20,777 bases of DNA from an uncultured Collinsella sp. (GCA_902494135.1 CABUSE010000009.1:1-20777), one strand, 5' to 3'; shown: positions 8,089 to 14,198, counted from the first letter of the stretch. A program made the numbers and translations. Notes: generated by a model not told the origin, from the letters alone.

Positions 8089-8102
8089 CGAACATTCGTT
8101 CT
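8089..8102. promoter_or_regulatory. LexA box 3 (LysM-proximal)
   Basis: CGAAC-ATTC-GTTCT, a perfect GAAC-N4-GTTC core. It sits about where transcription from the plus-strand promoter should begin. It starts exactly 28 bp after box 2, which itself starts 28 bp after box 1. Confidence 0.88.
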
Positions 8103-8169
8103 CGCGCTAGACATTTTTGTCCGCGCGGCTTGATAAAACTGTTCTCAGCAAAACACGCGAGAGGAGAAC

Positions 8170-8622
8170 ATGATGAAAGCAACGAATATGGTCCAGGGAA
8201 ACCTCGCCCTTAAGCTCGAGATGCCTGCGGAACCCACTTTTACTGTTGTTCAGGGTGGCCGCTCCGGCTTTCAGCCTTTGACCGTAAAGTCTGCTCGCAA
8301 TCAGCAGGCTGCAGTCGCGCCGGCCCGCGTTGCCCTGAAGGTTCCGACGATTGTCGCTGTTGCCGTTTCGCTTACGCTCTTCTTTGTCCTTGCTACGTCG
8401 GTCTTTAGCGCTCGCCACACCGCGTATGCCGAGTCCGTTTCCAACGTTACCTACGAGACCATTCGCGTTCAGCCTGGCGATTCTCTTTGGTCTCTTGCCG
8501 AGGAATATCCTATCGAAGGCCTTTCCACGCAAGAGACTTCCGACATGATCCGTAACGTCAATCATCTGGAGCATGGTTCGCTCGCCGCCGGTGCGCATCT
8601 TAAGGTTCCTGCTCGTTCGTAA
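8170..8622 (+). CDS. LysM-domain membrane protein, probable SOS-induced cell-division inhibitor
   Basis: A 150-aa protein with a cytoplasmic N terminus (residues 1–57), one transmembrane helix (about 58–80, VPTIVAVAVSLTLFFVLATS) and an extracytoplasmic LysM peptidoglycan-binding domain (about 96–147, IRVQPGDSLWSLAEEY … HLKVPA). Small LysM membrane proteins divergent from lexA include YneA in B. subtilis and Rv2719c/ChiZ in M. tuberculosis; in corynebacteria DivS occupies this place. These block septation during DNA damage. Here gene position, architecture, size and LexA boxes all agree with that role, though sequence identity to any one of them is not claimed. The start ATG 8170 (ATG 8173 is an alternative) is preceded by GAGGAG. 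nrdR follows after 51 nt with no terminator, as in mycobacteria. Confidence 0.85.
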   Translation: MMKATNMVQGNLALKLEMPAEPTFTVVQGGRSGFQPLTVKSARNQQAAVAPARVALKVPTIVAVAVSLTLFFVLATSVFSARHTAYAESVSNVTYETIRVQPGDSLWSLAEEYPIEGLSTQETSDMIRNVNHLEHGSLAAGAHLKVPARS

Positions 8623-8635
8623 TCATTATCGCGCT

Positions 8636-8679
8636 GCGCATGGTACCCTTGTTATCGTTTAAGAGGAGGTACCATGCGC
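8636..8679 (+). promoter_or_regulatory. 12-bp hairpin over the nrdR ribosome site and start codon
   Basis: GCGCATGGTACC (8636–8647) and GGTACCATGCGC (8668–8679) are perfect inverted repeats with a 20-nt loop. The 3' arm contains the last two bases of the Shine-Dalgarno AGGAGG (8664–8669) and the whole nrdR ATG (8674–8676). In RNA this would hide the start codon. As DNA the duplicated GGTACC blocks could be a protein-binding site. Confidence 0.6.
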
Positions 8680-9117
8680 TGTCCCAAATGCGGCAAGGCA
8701 CATACCCGCGTCGTTGATTCCCGTATGCAGGAGTCAAATAACACCATTAAGCGCCGTCGCGAATGTTGCTCGTGTAACTACCGCTTTACAACGTTCGAGC
8801 GATGTGAAGATCCAATCGAGGTTATTAAGTCAGACGGAACCAAGCAGCGGTTCGATCGCAATAAGCTGCTCGTCGGCTTGATGCGCGCCACCATCAAGCG
8901 CGATATCGACACTAAGAAGCTCAATGAGATTATCGATGACATCGAGGTCGAGCTGCGCTCTCGCACGCTGACGGCCGTTACGTCCCATGAGTTGGGTGAC
9001 ATGGTACTCAAGCGCTTGGCCAAGATCGACAAGGTGGCGTACATCCGCTTTGCCTCGGTCTACCGCGATTTCAAAGACGTCGATGAGTTTCTGCAAGAGC
9101 TCGACAAGCTAAGGTGA
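8674..9117 (+). CDS. nrdR: Transcriptional repressor NrdR
   Basis: Zinc- and nucleotide-binding repressor of ribonucleotide reductase genes; it senses ATP/dATP through its ATP cone. The zinc ribbon uses C3 and C6 (MRCPKCG) with C31 and C34 (RECCSCNYRFTTFE); C32 is an additional cysteine between the expected ones. The ATP-cone domain runs from about residue 49 (VIKSDGTKQRFDRNKL) to 139. The 147-aa length is normal. ATG 8674 has an AGGAGG site 4 nt upstream and lies inside a 12-bp inverted repeat. It follows the LysM gene on the same strand and overlaps regulation with it; dut starts 5 nt after its stop, using an AAGGTGA site that includes the nrdR stop. The grouping joins dNTP-pool control with DNA damage. 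Confidence 0.97.
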   Translation: MRCPKCGKAHTRVVDSRMQESNNTIKRRRECCSCNYRFTTFERCEDPIEVIKSDGTKQRFDRNKLLVGLMRATIKRDIDTKKLNEIIDDIEVELRSRTLTAVTSHELGDMVLKRLAKIDKVAYIRFASVYRDFKDVDEFLQELDKLR

Positions 9118-9121
9118 TTCC

Positions 9122-9565
9122 ATGTCCAACATTACCGTCAACATAAAGCGTCTCGACCCCACCGTCGAGCTTCCCAAATACGCCCATCCCACCGATGCCG
9201 GCTTGGATTTGCGCTCCAACGAGGACTGCGTCTTGAAGCCCTTCGAACGTCGTCTGGTCTCTACTGGGCTGGCCATCGCCCTGCCCGATGGCTACGCCGG
9301 CTTCGTGCAGCCCCGCAGCGGCTTGGCCATCAAGCAGGGCCTGTCTATAGTCAACACGCCGGGCCTCATTGACGCCCACTACCGAGGAGAACTCAAGGTT
9401 ATCCTCATCAACCTGGACCCCTCCAACAACATCCAAATCAACAAAGGCGACCGCATAGCCCAACTTGTCATCCAAGAAGTCCCCACGGTCAACCTCGTAG
9501 AAGTAGAAGAACTAGACAAAACCGACCGAGGCAACGGAGGCTTCGGCTCCAGCGGCGTCGCTTAG
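9122..9565 (+). CDS. dut: dUTP diphosphatase
   Basis: Trimeric dUTPase that hydrolyses dUTP to dUMP and PPi, keeping uracil out of DNA and feeding dTMP synthesis. All five motifs are present: DAGLDLRS (I), PRSGLAIKQGL (II), GLIDAHYRGELKV (III, with the nucleophile-positioning Asp), DRIAQLVIQ (IV) and GNGGFGSSG (V, the arginine-poor C-terminal flap). The 147-aa length is typical. The Shine-Dalgarno AAGGTGA overlaps the nrdR stop, so the two are probably coupled. In its 3' half codon choice moves to GAA, GTA, CTA, ATA and CGA, whereas nrdR and hflX next door favour GAG and C/G-ending codons; this may hint at a different history. A 23-bp hairpin begins 16 nt after the stop. Confidence 0.96.
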   Translation: MSNITVNIKRLDPTVELPKYAHPTDAGLDLRSNEDCVLKPFERRLVSTGLAIALPDGYAGFVQPRSGLAIKQGLSIVNTPGLIDAHYRGELKVILINLDPSNNIQINKGDRIAQLVIQEVPTVNLVEVEELDKTDRGNGGFGSSGVA

Positions 9566-9581
9566 GGGCGCTCGTATCCCT

Positions 9582-9684
9582 CCCGCCCGTCTCTCACACA
9601 TATCATTCCATGCTCAAACATTCTCGCTTCGCTTCGCTCGCTGCGAAACTGCGCGTGGAACGATATGTGTGAGAGACGGGCGGG
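9582..9684 (+). repeat. Hairpin element, copy 1 (shared core)
   Basis: A perfect 23-bp inverted repeat (9582–9604 with 9662–9684), then one mismatch and 5 more pairs (9606–9610 with 9656–9660). The core 9600–9666 matches the reverse complement of 9865–9922, apart from a 9-nt TTCGCTCGC insertion in the loop and two base-pair swaps in the stem. The loop includes TGCTCAAACATTC and GCGAAACTGCGCG. It begins 16 nt after the dut stop and reads in the dut direction. No T-run follows, so it is not a textbook terminator. Confidence 0.9.
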
Positions 9685-9717
9685 CGGCTACTCGCTTGAA
9701 ACAATATTTACTTTTCT

Positions 9718-9766
9718 AGTAAGCCGACGCTACAAAGGGACCGTCCCTTTGTAGCGTCGGCTTACT
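9718..9766. repeat. 24-bp perfect palindrome with 1-nt centre
   Basis: Bases 9718–9741 are exactly complementary to 9743–9766 around a single C, with the centre reading AAAGGGAC-C-GTCCCTTT and outer ends AGTAAGCC/GGCTTACT. Both flanks are A/T-rich (TTTTCT on the left, GTATTTATATTTT on the right), so it could terminate transcription from dut; the downstream T-rich tract is interrupted. It does not share sequence with the hairpins on either side. Confidence 0.9.
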
Positions 9767-9842
9767 GTATTTATATTTTCTGGTTCCCCTTTGCAGATTT
9801 TACTGGTGGGGAATCTGGTATAGCTGCTAGTACGTTAACGCA

Positions 9843-9944
9843 GCTAGCCTGCGGGAGGCCCTATATATCGTCCCGCGCGCAGTTTCGCAGCGAAGCGAGA
9901 ATGTTTGAGCACGGGATGATATATAGGGCCTCCCGCAGGCTAGC
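9843..9944 (-). repeat. Hairpin element, copy 2 (shared core, opposite orientation)
   Basis: A perfect 27-bp inverted repeat (9843–9869 with 9918–9944), then one G·T mismatch and 5 more pairs (9871–9875 with 9912–9916). On the minus strand its 58-nt core matches copy 1 except where paired positions change together. The outer arms are unrelated in sequence to copy 1 but perfectly self-complementary. It begins 13 nt after the glycosyltransferase stop and reads in that gene's direction. Confidence 0.9.
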
Positions 9945-9957
9945 GGACATTAAGACC

Positions 9958-11259
9958 CTAGCGAATATGCGCGGGTTTATCGCCCCAGTAGAAGCGGCAG
10001 AAGGCTCGTTTGCGCTTTTGGGGCTTGCCTACGAGCTCCATGGTTGCGATGGCGATGTCTTTGGCAGCGTGAGGGCGGCGTAGTACTTCGCCGTTGATGA
10101 GTAGGGCTTTGAGTGATTCGGGATGGTCGTGCAAGTGACGTAGGGTTACGATGAGTTCTCGTGCGGTGGTGACATGCATGCTGGCGCCCATGCCGGTGAG
10201 CATCGTGGTGTTGGCCTTTTCCTGACCGTATGATTTGCCCAGTAGGATCATCGGCAGATGCGCGCACAGGCACTCAGTGACGGTGAGCCCGCCCGATTTG
10301 AGGATTGCCAGGTCGCAGCCGTGCATGAGGGCTGCCATGTCGTCCACGTAGTCCAGAACCGTGACGTTCTCGAGCTTCATGGCATCGAAGAGCGTCTTCA
10401 GCCGGGTGGCATACTCCACGTCTTTGCCGGGCAAAAAGACAAAGTGCATGTCTTCGAAGCCGCGCAGGAAGGGGAGTGTGTGGTCCATCGCCGCGCGAAA
10501 GCGGACGTAAGGCTGAGGCAAACTGGCACCGGCCATTACCAGCACGACGGTCTTGTCGGTGGGGAGGTTGAACTTTGCGAGCTCTTCCTCGCGATCGTAA
10601 TCCGTGTCGAATCCGGCGCGAATAGGAATGCCGGTAATGCGAATCTTTGATTCGGGTACCTTGCGCGGACGCAGCGTTTCGGCCATAAATTCGTTGGCAA
10701 CACAGAACAGATCGGTGTCCTTGTGGGGCCACCAGCCCTCGACTTCGTAGTCGGTCGGTACGCAGATGACCGGATAATCGATACCCGTAATTACGCGGGC
10801 ACCCACGGCAACATTGGCTGCTGTGATGTGCGTTGCGACCACGGCTATGGGCCTGCGGCTACGAATATATTCGTTGAAGGCGGGGAACATAATTCGCGAC
10901 CATGCCGTGCCGCCACCCCAGAGAAGATGTCCCGTAAGCGTATATCTCCAGGTCAGATCGTAAATGGGGCGCGTGGCTCCTGTAAAAGAAGCCGCGGTCT
11001 TATTGCCGTCGAATTTAATACGTCCAAAATCAAGGATATCGAGCACTTCAATCTCAACGTCCTCGGGGATGCCATTGGTGCCGCGGATGAGGTCGAATGC
11101 CTGCGCAATCGCATTTGCGGCGGCCTTGTGACCCGAGCCGACCGAGGCGTGCACGATGGTCACGAGAGGTTTTTGCTGAGCCAAGAGCGTGGTTTGCTCC
11201 GATTGGGGAGTGGCCGGCATGGGCAGGGGAGCGTCGTCGCTCGTCTGCGTCTGATCCAT
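9958..11259 (-). CDS. MGDG synthase / UgtP-family glycosyltransferase (GT28)
   Basis: Probably transfers a sugar from a UDP-sugar to diacylglycerol, making membrane glycolipids or lipoteichoic-acid anchors at the cytoplasmic face; the exact sugar and acceptor cannot be read from sequence. The N-terminal acceptor domain opens with TIVHASVGSGHKAAANAIA (G41-S-G-H44), typical of MGDG synthases. The C-terminal UDP-sugar domain contains VLVMAGASL (about 238–246), YVDDMAALMHGCDLAILKSGGLTVTE (key residues D316, K321, S322, G323, G324, E329) and PMILLG. I chose ATG 11259 (433 aa) because AAGGGGAG precedes it; an in-frame ATG at 11298 adds 13 residues but lacks a ribosome site. It is divergent from trxB and convergent with dut. 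Confidence 0.87.
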   Translation of the reverse strand: MDQTQTSDDAPLPMPATPQSEQTTLLAQQKPLVTIVHASVGSGHKAAANAIAQAFDLIRGTNGIPEDVEIEVLDILDFGRIKFDGNKTAASFTGATRPIYDLTWRYTLTGHLLWGGGTAWSRIMFPAFNEYIRSRRPIAVVATHITAANVAVGARVITGIDYPVICVPTDYEVEGWWPHKDTDLFCVANEFMAETLRPRKVPESKIRITGIPIRAGFDTDYDREEELAKFNLPTDKTVVLVMAGASLPQPYVRFRAAMDHTLPFLRGFEDMHFVFLPGKDVEYATRLKTLFDAMKLENVTVLDYVDDMAALMHGCDLAILKSGGLTVTECLCAHLPMILLGKSYGQEKANTTMLTGMGASMHVTTARELIVTLRHLHDHPESLKALLINGEVLRRPHAAKDIAIATMELVGKPQKRKRAFCRFYWGDKPAHIR

Positions 11260-11377
11260 CGATAACTCCCCTTCGACGTTGTAACACGGATTTATCATTG
11301 TAGTGCATGAGTGTCACGTTCACGTAAATTTGGGTATGAGCGCAAAGAACGACAACGTTTCGACGAGAGGACTCTTT

Positions 11378-12316
11378 ATGACTACCGACCAGAGGATCGA
11401 TGTTGCGATTATCGGTGGCGGTCCCGCGGGTTATGCTGCCGCCATTTATGCGGCGCGCGCCAACCTGACGACGACTGTCCTTGAGCAGGGCATGTCGGGC
11501 GGACAGATTGCCACGAGCAATGAGATTGAGAATTATCCTGGCATTCCGCTACTGAGCGGTGCCGAACTTGGTGAGCGGTTCCAACAGCATGCTGAAGGCC
11601 TGGGGGCTCAGGTTGAATGGAGTATGGTGACGGGCGTCGATTACGATGCCGATGCGGCTCAATTTACCATCCATCATGACATGGGCGACACAGCGGCCAA
11701 GAGCGTCATTGCGTGCATGGGCGCCACGCCGCGTCCTGCGGGTTTTGTTGGCGAGGACACGTATCGCGGTCGTGGCGTTTCGTACTGCGCGACGTGTGAC
11801 GGCATGTTCTTCCGTGGCAAACAGGTCTTTGTTATTGGAGGTGGCAATTCGGCATGCGAGGAGGCGCTGTTCCTGTCCGACATTGCCAGCAGCGTGACCA
11901 TCGTGCTGCGTCGCGATCAGTTCCGTGCACCCGAGGGCGTTGTGAATAAGGTGCTTGCTAAGGACAATATTTCAGTTAGGTACCAAACTAGTATTGTTGA
12001 GCTTTCTGGCGAAACGATGCCCACGACAATCACGTTCAAGGACAATGCGAGTGGCAAAACGCATACTGAGACCTTTGAACCTGGCTCGTTTGGCATTTTT
12101 GTCTTTACGGGGACGCAGCCACATACCGAGCTTGTTGAGCATCTGGTCGATCTGGGGCCCGATGGCGGCATCCTTACCGATGATTCTATGGCCACCCGCA
12201 CGCCTGGCCTATTTGCCGCCGGCGATATCCGCTCCAAGCGTTTACGCCAGGTTGTGACCGCCGTTTCTGACGGAGCCATAGCGGCAACCAGTGCATACGC
12301 TTTCCTACGCGGATAA
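11378..12316 (+). CDS. trxB: Thioredoxin-disulfide reductase (TrxB family)
   Basis: NADPH-dependent FAD flavoenzyme that reduces thioredoxin. The FAD site is GGGPAG (residues 13–18). The redox-active disulfide is C137-A-T-C140 in YCATCDGMFF. The NADPH site is GGGNSACEEA (154–163). The C-terminal FAD motif is AAGDIRSKRLRQVVTAVSDG. I chose ATG 11378 (312 aa) since GAGAGGA lies 6 nt upstream and family N termini begin just before IDVAIIGGG; the longer frame from 11303 adds 25 residues without support. No thioredoxin gene is in view. A rho-independent terminator follows at 12357. Confidence 0.94.
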   Translation: MTTDQRIDVAIIGGGPAGYAAAIYAARANLTTTVLEQGMSGGQIATSNEIENYPGIPLLSGAELGERFQQHAEGLGAQVEWSMVTGVDYDADAAQFTIHHDMGDTAAKSVIACMGATPRPAGFVGEDTYRGRGVSYCATCDGMFFRGKQVFVIGGGNSACEEALFLSDIASSVTIVLRRDQFRAPEGVVNKVLAKDNISVRYQTSIVELSGETMPTTITFKDNASGKTHTETFEPGSFGIFVFTGTQPHTELVEHLVDLGPDGGILTDDSMATRTPGLFAAGDIRSKRLRQVVTAVSDGAIAATSAYAFLRG

Positions 12317-12356
12317 GTACGATAATATATCTTATGTAAGGTTGTTATCTTTAAAC

Positions 12357-12406
12357 AAAGTGGCTGGACGGTGCAACAATGTGCTGTCCAACCACTTTTA
12401 CTTAGC
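12357..12406 (+). terminator. Terminator after trxB
   Basis: The stem AAAGTGG (12357–12363) pairs with CCACTTT (12392–12398), and after one mismatch TGGAC (12365–12369) pairs with GTCCA (12386–12390). TTTTACTT follows. Confidence 0.7.
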
Positions 12407-12410
12407 GGCT

Positions 12411-12431
12411 ATGTGGTATGCAAAACTAGAT
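12411..12431. promoter_or_regulatory. Candidate operator upstream of the DUF1836 gene
   Basis: Left arm ATGTGGT, spacer ATGCAAA, right arm ACTAGAT. It matches 18 of 21 positions of the perfect palindrome upstream of degV (14084–14104). It ends 4 nt before a −10-like TAGAAT (12436–12441) and 9 nt before TACAAT (12441–12446), so a bound protein would cover the −35 region. Confidence 0.5.
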
Positions 12432-12470
12432 AACCTAGAATACAATATAGTTAACGAACGGAGGACCCTT

Positions 12471-13082
12471 ATGAACCACGTTAAACATGTTATCCCGATG
12501 TCCGATACATCGGTCAGCATTAAGCCCGAGGATATTCAACCGACGGTGCTGCCGGATGCATTTATTCAGTCCGATATGGTGGGTAAACTCAACGCGTTGA
12601 GCCTGCCACGCTATGACCAGCTGCCCAATGTAACGCTCTATCGCGATCAGGTTATTGAATATGTTGCGCTGTGGATGGAGCCGCTTTCGATTTGCGTAGA
12701 GCAGCCCGTTATCACGCCTTCAATGATCAATAACTACGTGAAGGTCGGCCTCGTTCCCGCTCCGGTTAAAAAACAGTATGGCCGTGAGCAGATTGCGCGT
12801 CTTATCGCCATTTGTATCTTTAAGCAGGTGCTGCCCATCGCTGCGGTTCAGGCGCTCTTTAATATTCAGCGCTTGAGCTATGACGCTCCGACGGCTTTCG
12901 ATTATGTAGTCGATCAACTTGAGGCATCGATTCGTGCGGCGTTTTCCGTCGAGCAGACTTCCGTGCCCGATACCGCACATCAGGTTACACGCGAATCACT
13001 GCTCGTACGCAGTGCAGTATCGTCCTTCGTTTCGAAGGCATACCTGATGAGCTATCTCAAGTTTAATGGGTTTAATAACTAA
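12471..13082 (+). CDS. DUF1836 protein, predicted MerR-like DNA-binding regulator
   Basis: A 203-aa soluble protein resembling the DUF1836 family of Firmicutes and Coriobacteria, which has no established function. Residues 81–115 (ITPSMINNYVKVGLVPAPV … YGREQIARL) have the look of a MerR-type winged HTH: helix, turn, recognition helix, 'GLVPAP' wing and the R-E-x2-AR start of the following helix. The next segment, LIAICIFKQVLPIAAVQALF, is predicted helical. The start is ATG 12471 with CGGAGG 6 nt upstream; the longer frame from 12291 runs back through the trxB terminator and is not credible. A palindromic motif just upstream recurs before degV, which suggests self-regulation and a shared target. 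It is convergent with degV. Confidence 0.8.
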   Translation: MNHVKHVIPMSDTSVSIKPEDIQPTVLPDAFIQSDMVGKLNALSLPRYDQLPNVTLYRDQVIEYVALWMEPLSICVEQPVITPSMINNYVKVGLVPAPVKKQYGREQIARLIAICIFKQVLPIAAVQALFNIQRLSYDAPTAFDYVVDQLEASIRAAFSVEQTSVPDTAHQVTRESLLVRSAVSSFVSKAYLMSYLKFNGFNN

Positions 13083-13095
13083 CTGAGGTATAAGA

Positions 13096-13134
13096 CGGGC
13101 GGAATAAAGAGCCACTGGCCCCTTATCCCGCCCG
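13096..13134. terminator. Candidate bidirectional terminator between the DUF1836 gene and degV
   Basis: CGGGCGG (13096–13102) pairs with CCGCCCG (13128–13134), and inside it ATAA (13104–13107) pairs with TTAT (13123–13126) after one mismatch. It lies between two convergent stops 72 nt apart. T-runs are weak on both sides. Confidence 0.5.
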
Positions 13135-13154
13135 CGCGTTTGACTAGTTGGACA

Positions 13155-14021
13155 TTATCGACCCGAAGCCACGCCCATGCCGTAACCGATGATGAGACCG
13201 TGCATCTCGGCGTAATAGGAATCTAGCCCGTTGCAGGGCATGATAATCGTCTTGGAGCCGGGCCAATGCTCCACAATGCGGCTGGCTAGTGCCTGGGCGC
13301 CCGTCTCATTCTCGACGTGGTCGATAACGACCTCGCCGCCCGTGAAACCCTCGGCCTCCATGGTGTCAATAATCTTGTTGAGCATCTTCTTTTCGCCACG
13401 CGTGTGCCCAACGAGTTCAATTTCGCCCACCTCGCTCGCCGTGCCCAAAATGCGGATATTGAGCTTGTTGGCAATAACACCGGCCGCCTTAGGGATGCGT
13501 CCGGCCTTCGCAAGGTTTTCGTAATTGCATAAACTAAAGAGGATCTTGCTGTTCTGCTCCAAGCTATCGAAGTAGGCGCAGGCATCCTCAAACGAAACAT
13601 TTGGATTGCTTGCAAGATAGCAGTCGAACAGCAGGAAAAGTAGATCCATTTTGCCACCTGCGGCTCGCGAGTTAACCAAATGAATCTGACGGTTGGGCTC
13701 CTCGGCAAGCACCATGTCACGTGCGGTGGCCGCGGCATTGTAGCTTCCCGAGACTCCCTCGGAGATGGGCATGCAGATCGTCTTGTCGGCAAGCTTAAAA
13801 AGCTCAGCCCACTCCCCTACGCTTGGGCAGGCGCTCGATGATGCGCTGGATTCCGATTGAATGGCAACATTAAGCTCGTGAACATCGAGTGAGAGGTCAT
13901 CGACAAATTCACGCTCCCCTACTCGGATTTTAAGAGGCGCGAATGCAAAGGTGGTATGAGGTGCGGTTGGTTGCCAATCGCGAAGATTGCAGCTCGAATC
14001 TGAGATAAGTGCCCAGCTCAT
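13155..14021 (-). CDS. DegV family fatty-acid-binding protein
   Basis: DegV/FakB proteins hold a fatty acid and, with a FakA kinase, deliver acyl-phosphate to phospholipid synthesis; FakA is not in this window. The N terminus WALISDSSCNL matches the family opening (usually I-x-TDS-x-S/A-D/N). The lipid-site motif is SACPSVGEW (family T/S-S-x-P-S), followed by ICMPISEGVSGSYNAA (family ISSGLSGTY). KAGRIPKAAG matches the family GRI segment, and the C terminus LIIGYGMGVASG the closing glycine-rich loop. The 288-aa length is normal. The start ATG 14021 has AAAGGA upstream. A consensus −10 (TATAAT) and a palindrome lie upstream of the start. Confidence 0.9.
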   Translation of the reverse strand: MSWALISDSSCNLRDWQPTAPHTTFAFAPLKIRVGEREFVDDLSLDVHELNVAIQSESSASSSACPSVGEWAELFKLADKTICMPISEGVSGSYNAAATARDMVLAEEPNRQIHLVNSRAAGGKMDLLFLLFDCYLASNPNVSFEDACAYFDSLEQNSKILFSLCNYENLAKAGRIPKAAGVIANKLNIRILGTASEVGEIELVGHTRGEKKMLNKIIDTMEAEGFTGGEVVIDHVENETGAQALASRIVEHWPGSKTIIMPCNGLDSYYAEMHGLIIGYGMGVASGR

Positions 14022-14050
14022 TGAGGGTCCTTTCTAGTTGTTCCTCAACA

Positions 14051-14056
14051 ATTATA
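14051..14056 (-). promoter_or_regulatory. degV −10 element
   Basis: The minus strand reads TATAAT, a perfect −10, 30 nt from the ATG. Seventeen nt upstream the −35 position reads ACAACG, which is poor. A weak −35 behind a good −10 fits a promoter that needs an activator. Confidence 0.55.
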
Positions 14057-14083
14057 GCTATCTTTTGGACAGACGTTGTGCAT

Positions 14084-14104
14084 ATCTAGTATTCAAAACT
14101 AGAT
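14084..14104. promoter_or_regulatory. Perfect palindromic operator candidate upstream of degV
   Basis: ATCTAGT (14084–14090), spacer ATTCAAA, ACTAGAT (14098–14104): 7-bp perfect arms. It lies about 5 nt beyond the expected −35 of degV (minus strand), an activator-like position. The same motif, with three substitutions, occurs before the DUF1836 gene at 12411–12431. Confidence 0.55.
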
Positions 14105-14133
14105 TGTTGCTTATTCGCAAAACGGGCGGTCGA

Positions 14134-14174
14134 GATAAAAGAATGGACCTCGCTCCCAAAGGATACGAGGTCCA
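14134..14174 (-). terminator. Terminator after the NlpC/P60 gene
   Basis: TGGACCTCG (14144–14152) and CGAGGTCCA (14166–14174) form a 9-bp stem with a 13-nt loop. On the minus strand it is followed by ATTCTTTTATC, a T-rich tail. It lies 24 nt after the hydrolase stop. Confidence 0.75.
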
Positions 14175-14198
14175 CCTTCGTTTGCTGAGTTAAAACAT

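Larger units (their letters stand above)
9566..9957. other. Gene-free interval between convergent genes, filled with palindromes
   Basis: This 392-nt gap separates dut (+) from the glycosyltransferase (−). I find no credible coding frame, tRNA or T-run terminator. It holds three long inverted repeats (listed separately) and, between the second and third, a minor 7-bp repeat TAGCTGC/GCAGCTA (9821–9827, 9840–9846). Confidence 0.85.

Noticed and set aside
8010..8114. A longer lexA start at 8114.
   Set aside because: The added 35 residues would be encoded by the LexA boxes and promoter elements; family N termini begin at MARKITKRQ.
8132..8145. A possible fourth LexA box.
   Set aside because: Only the AACT-GTTCT half matches; the left half is GATAA rather than CGAAC, and it is out of the 28-bp phase.
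9566..9957. A CRISPR array or tRNA in the repeat-rich gap.
   Set aside because: There are no regularly spaced direct repeats with unique spacers; repeats are inverted pairs, and no cloverleaf with a T-loop motif is visible.
9901..10083. A 60-codon plus-strand frame starting in the hairpin loop.
   Set aside because: It runs through hairpin copy 2 and into antisense of the glycosyltransferase, with no ribosome site.
12291..12470. A longer start for the DUF1836 gene at 12291.
   Set aside because: It begins inside trxB and runs through the trxB terminator; ATG 12471 has a strong CGGAGG site.
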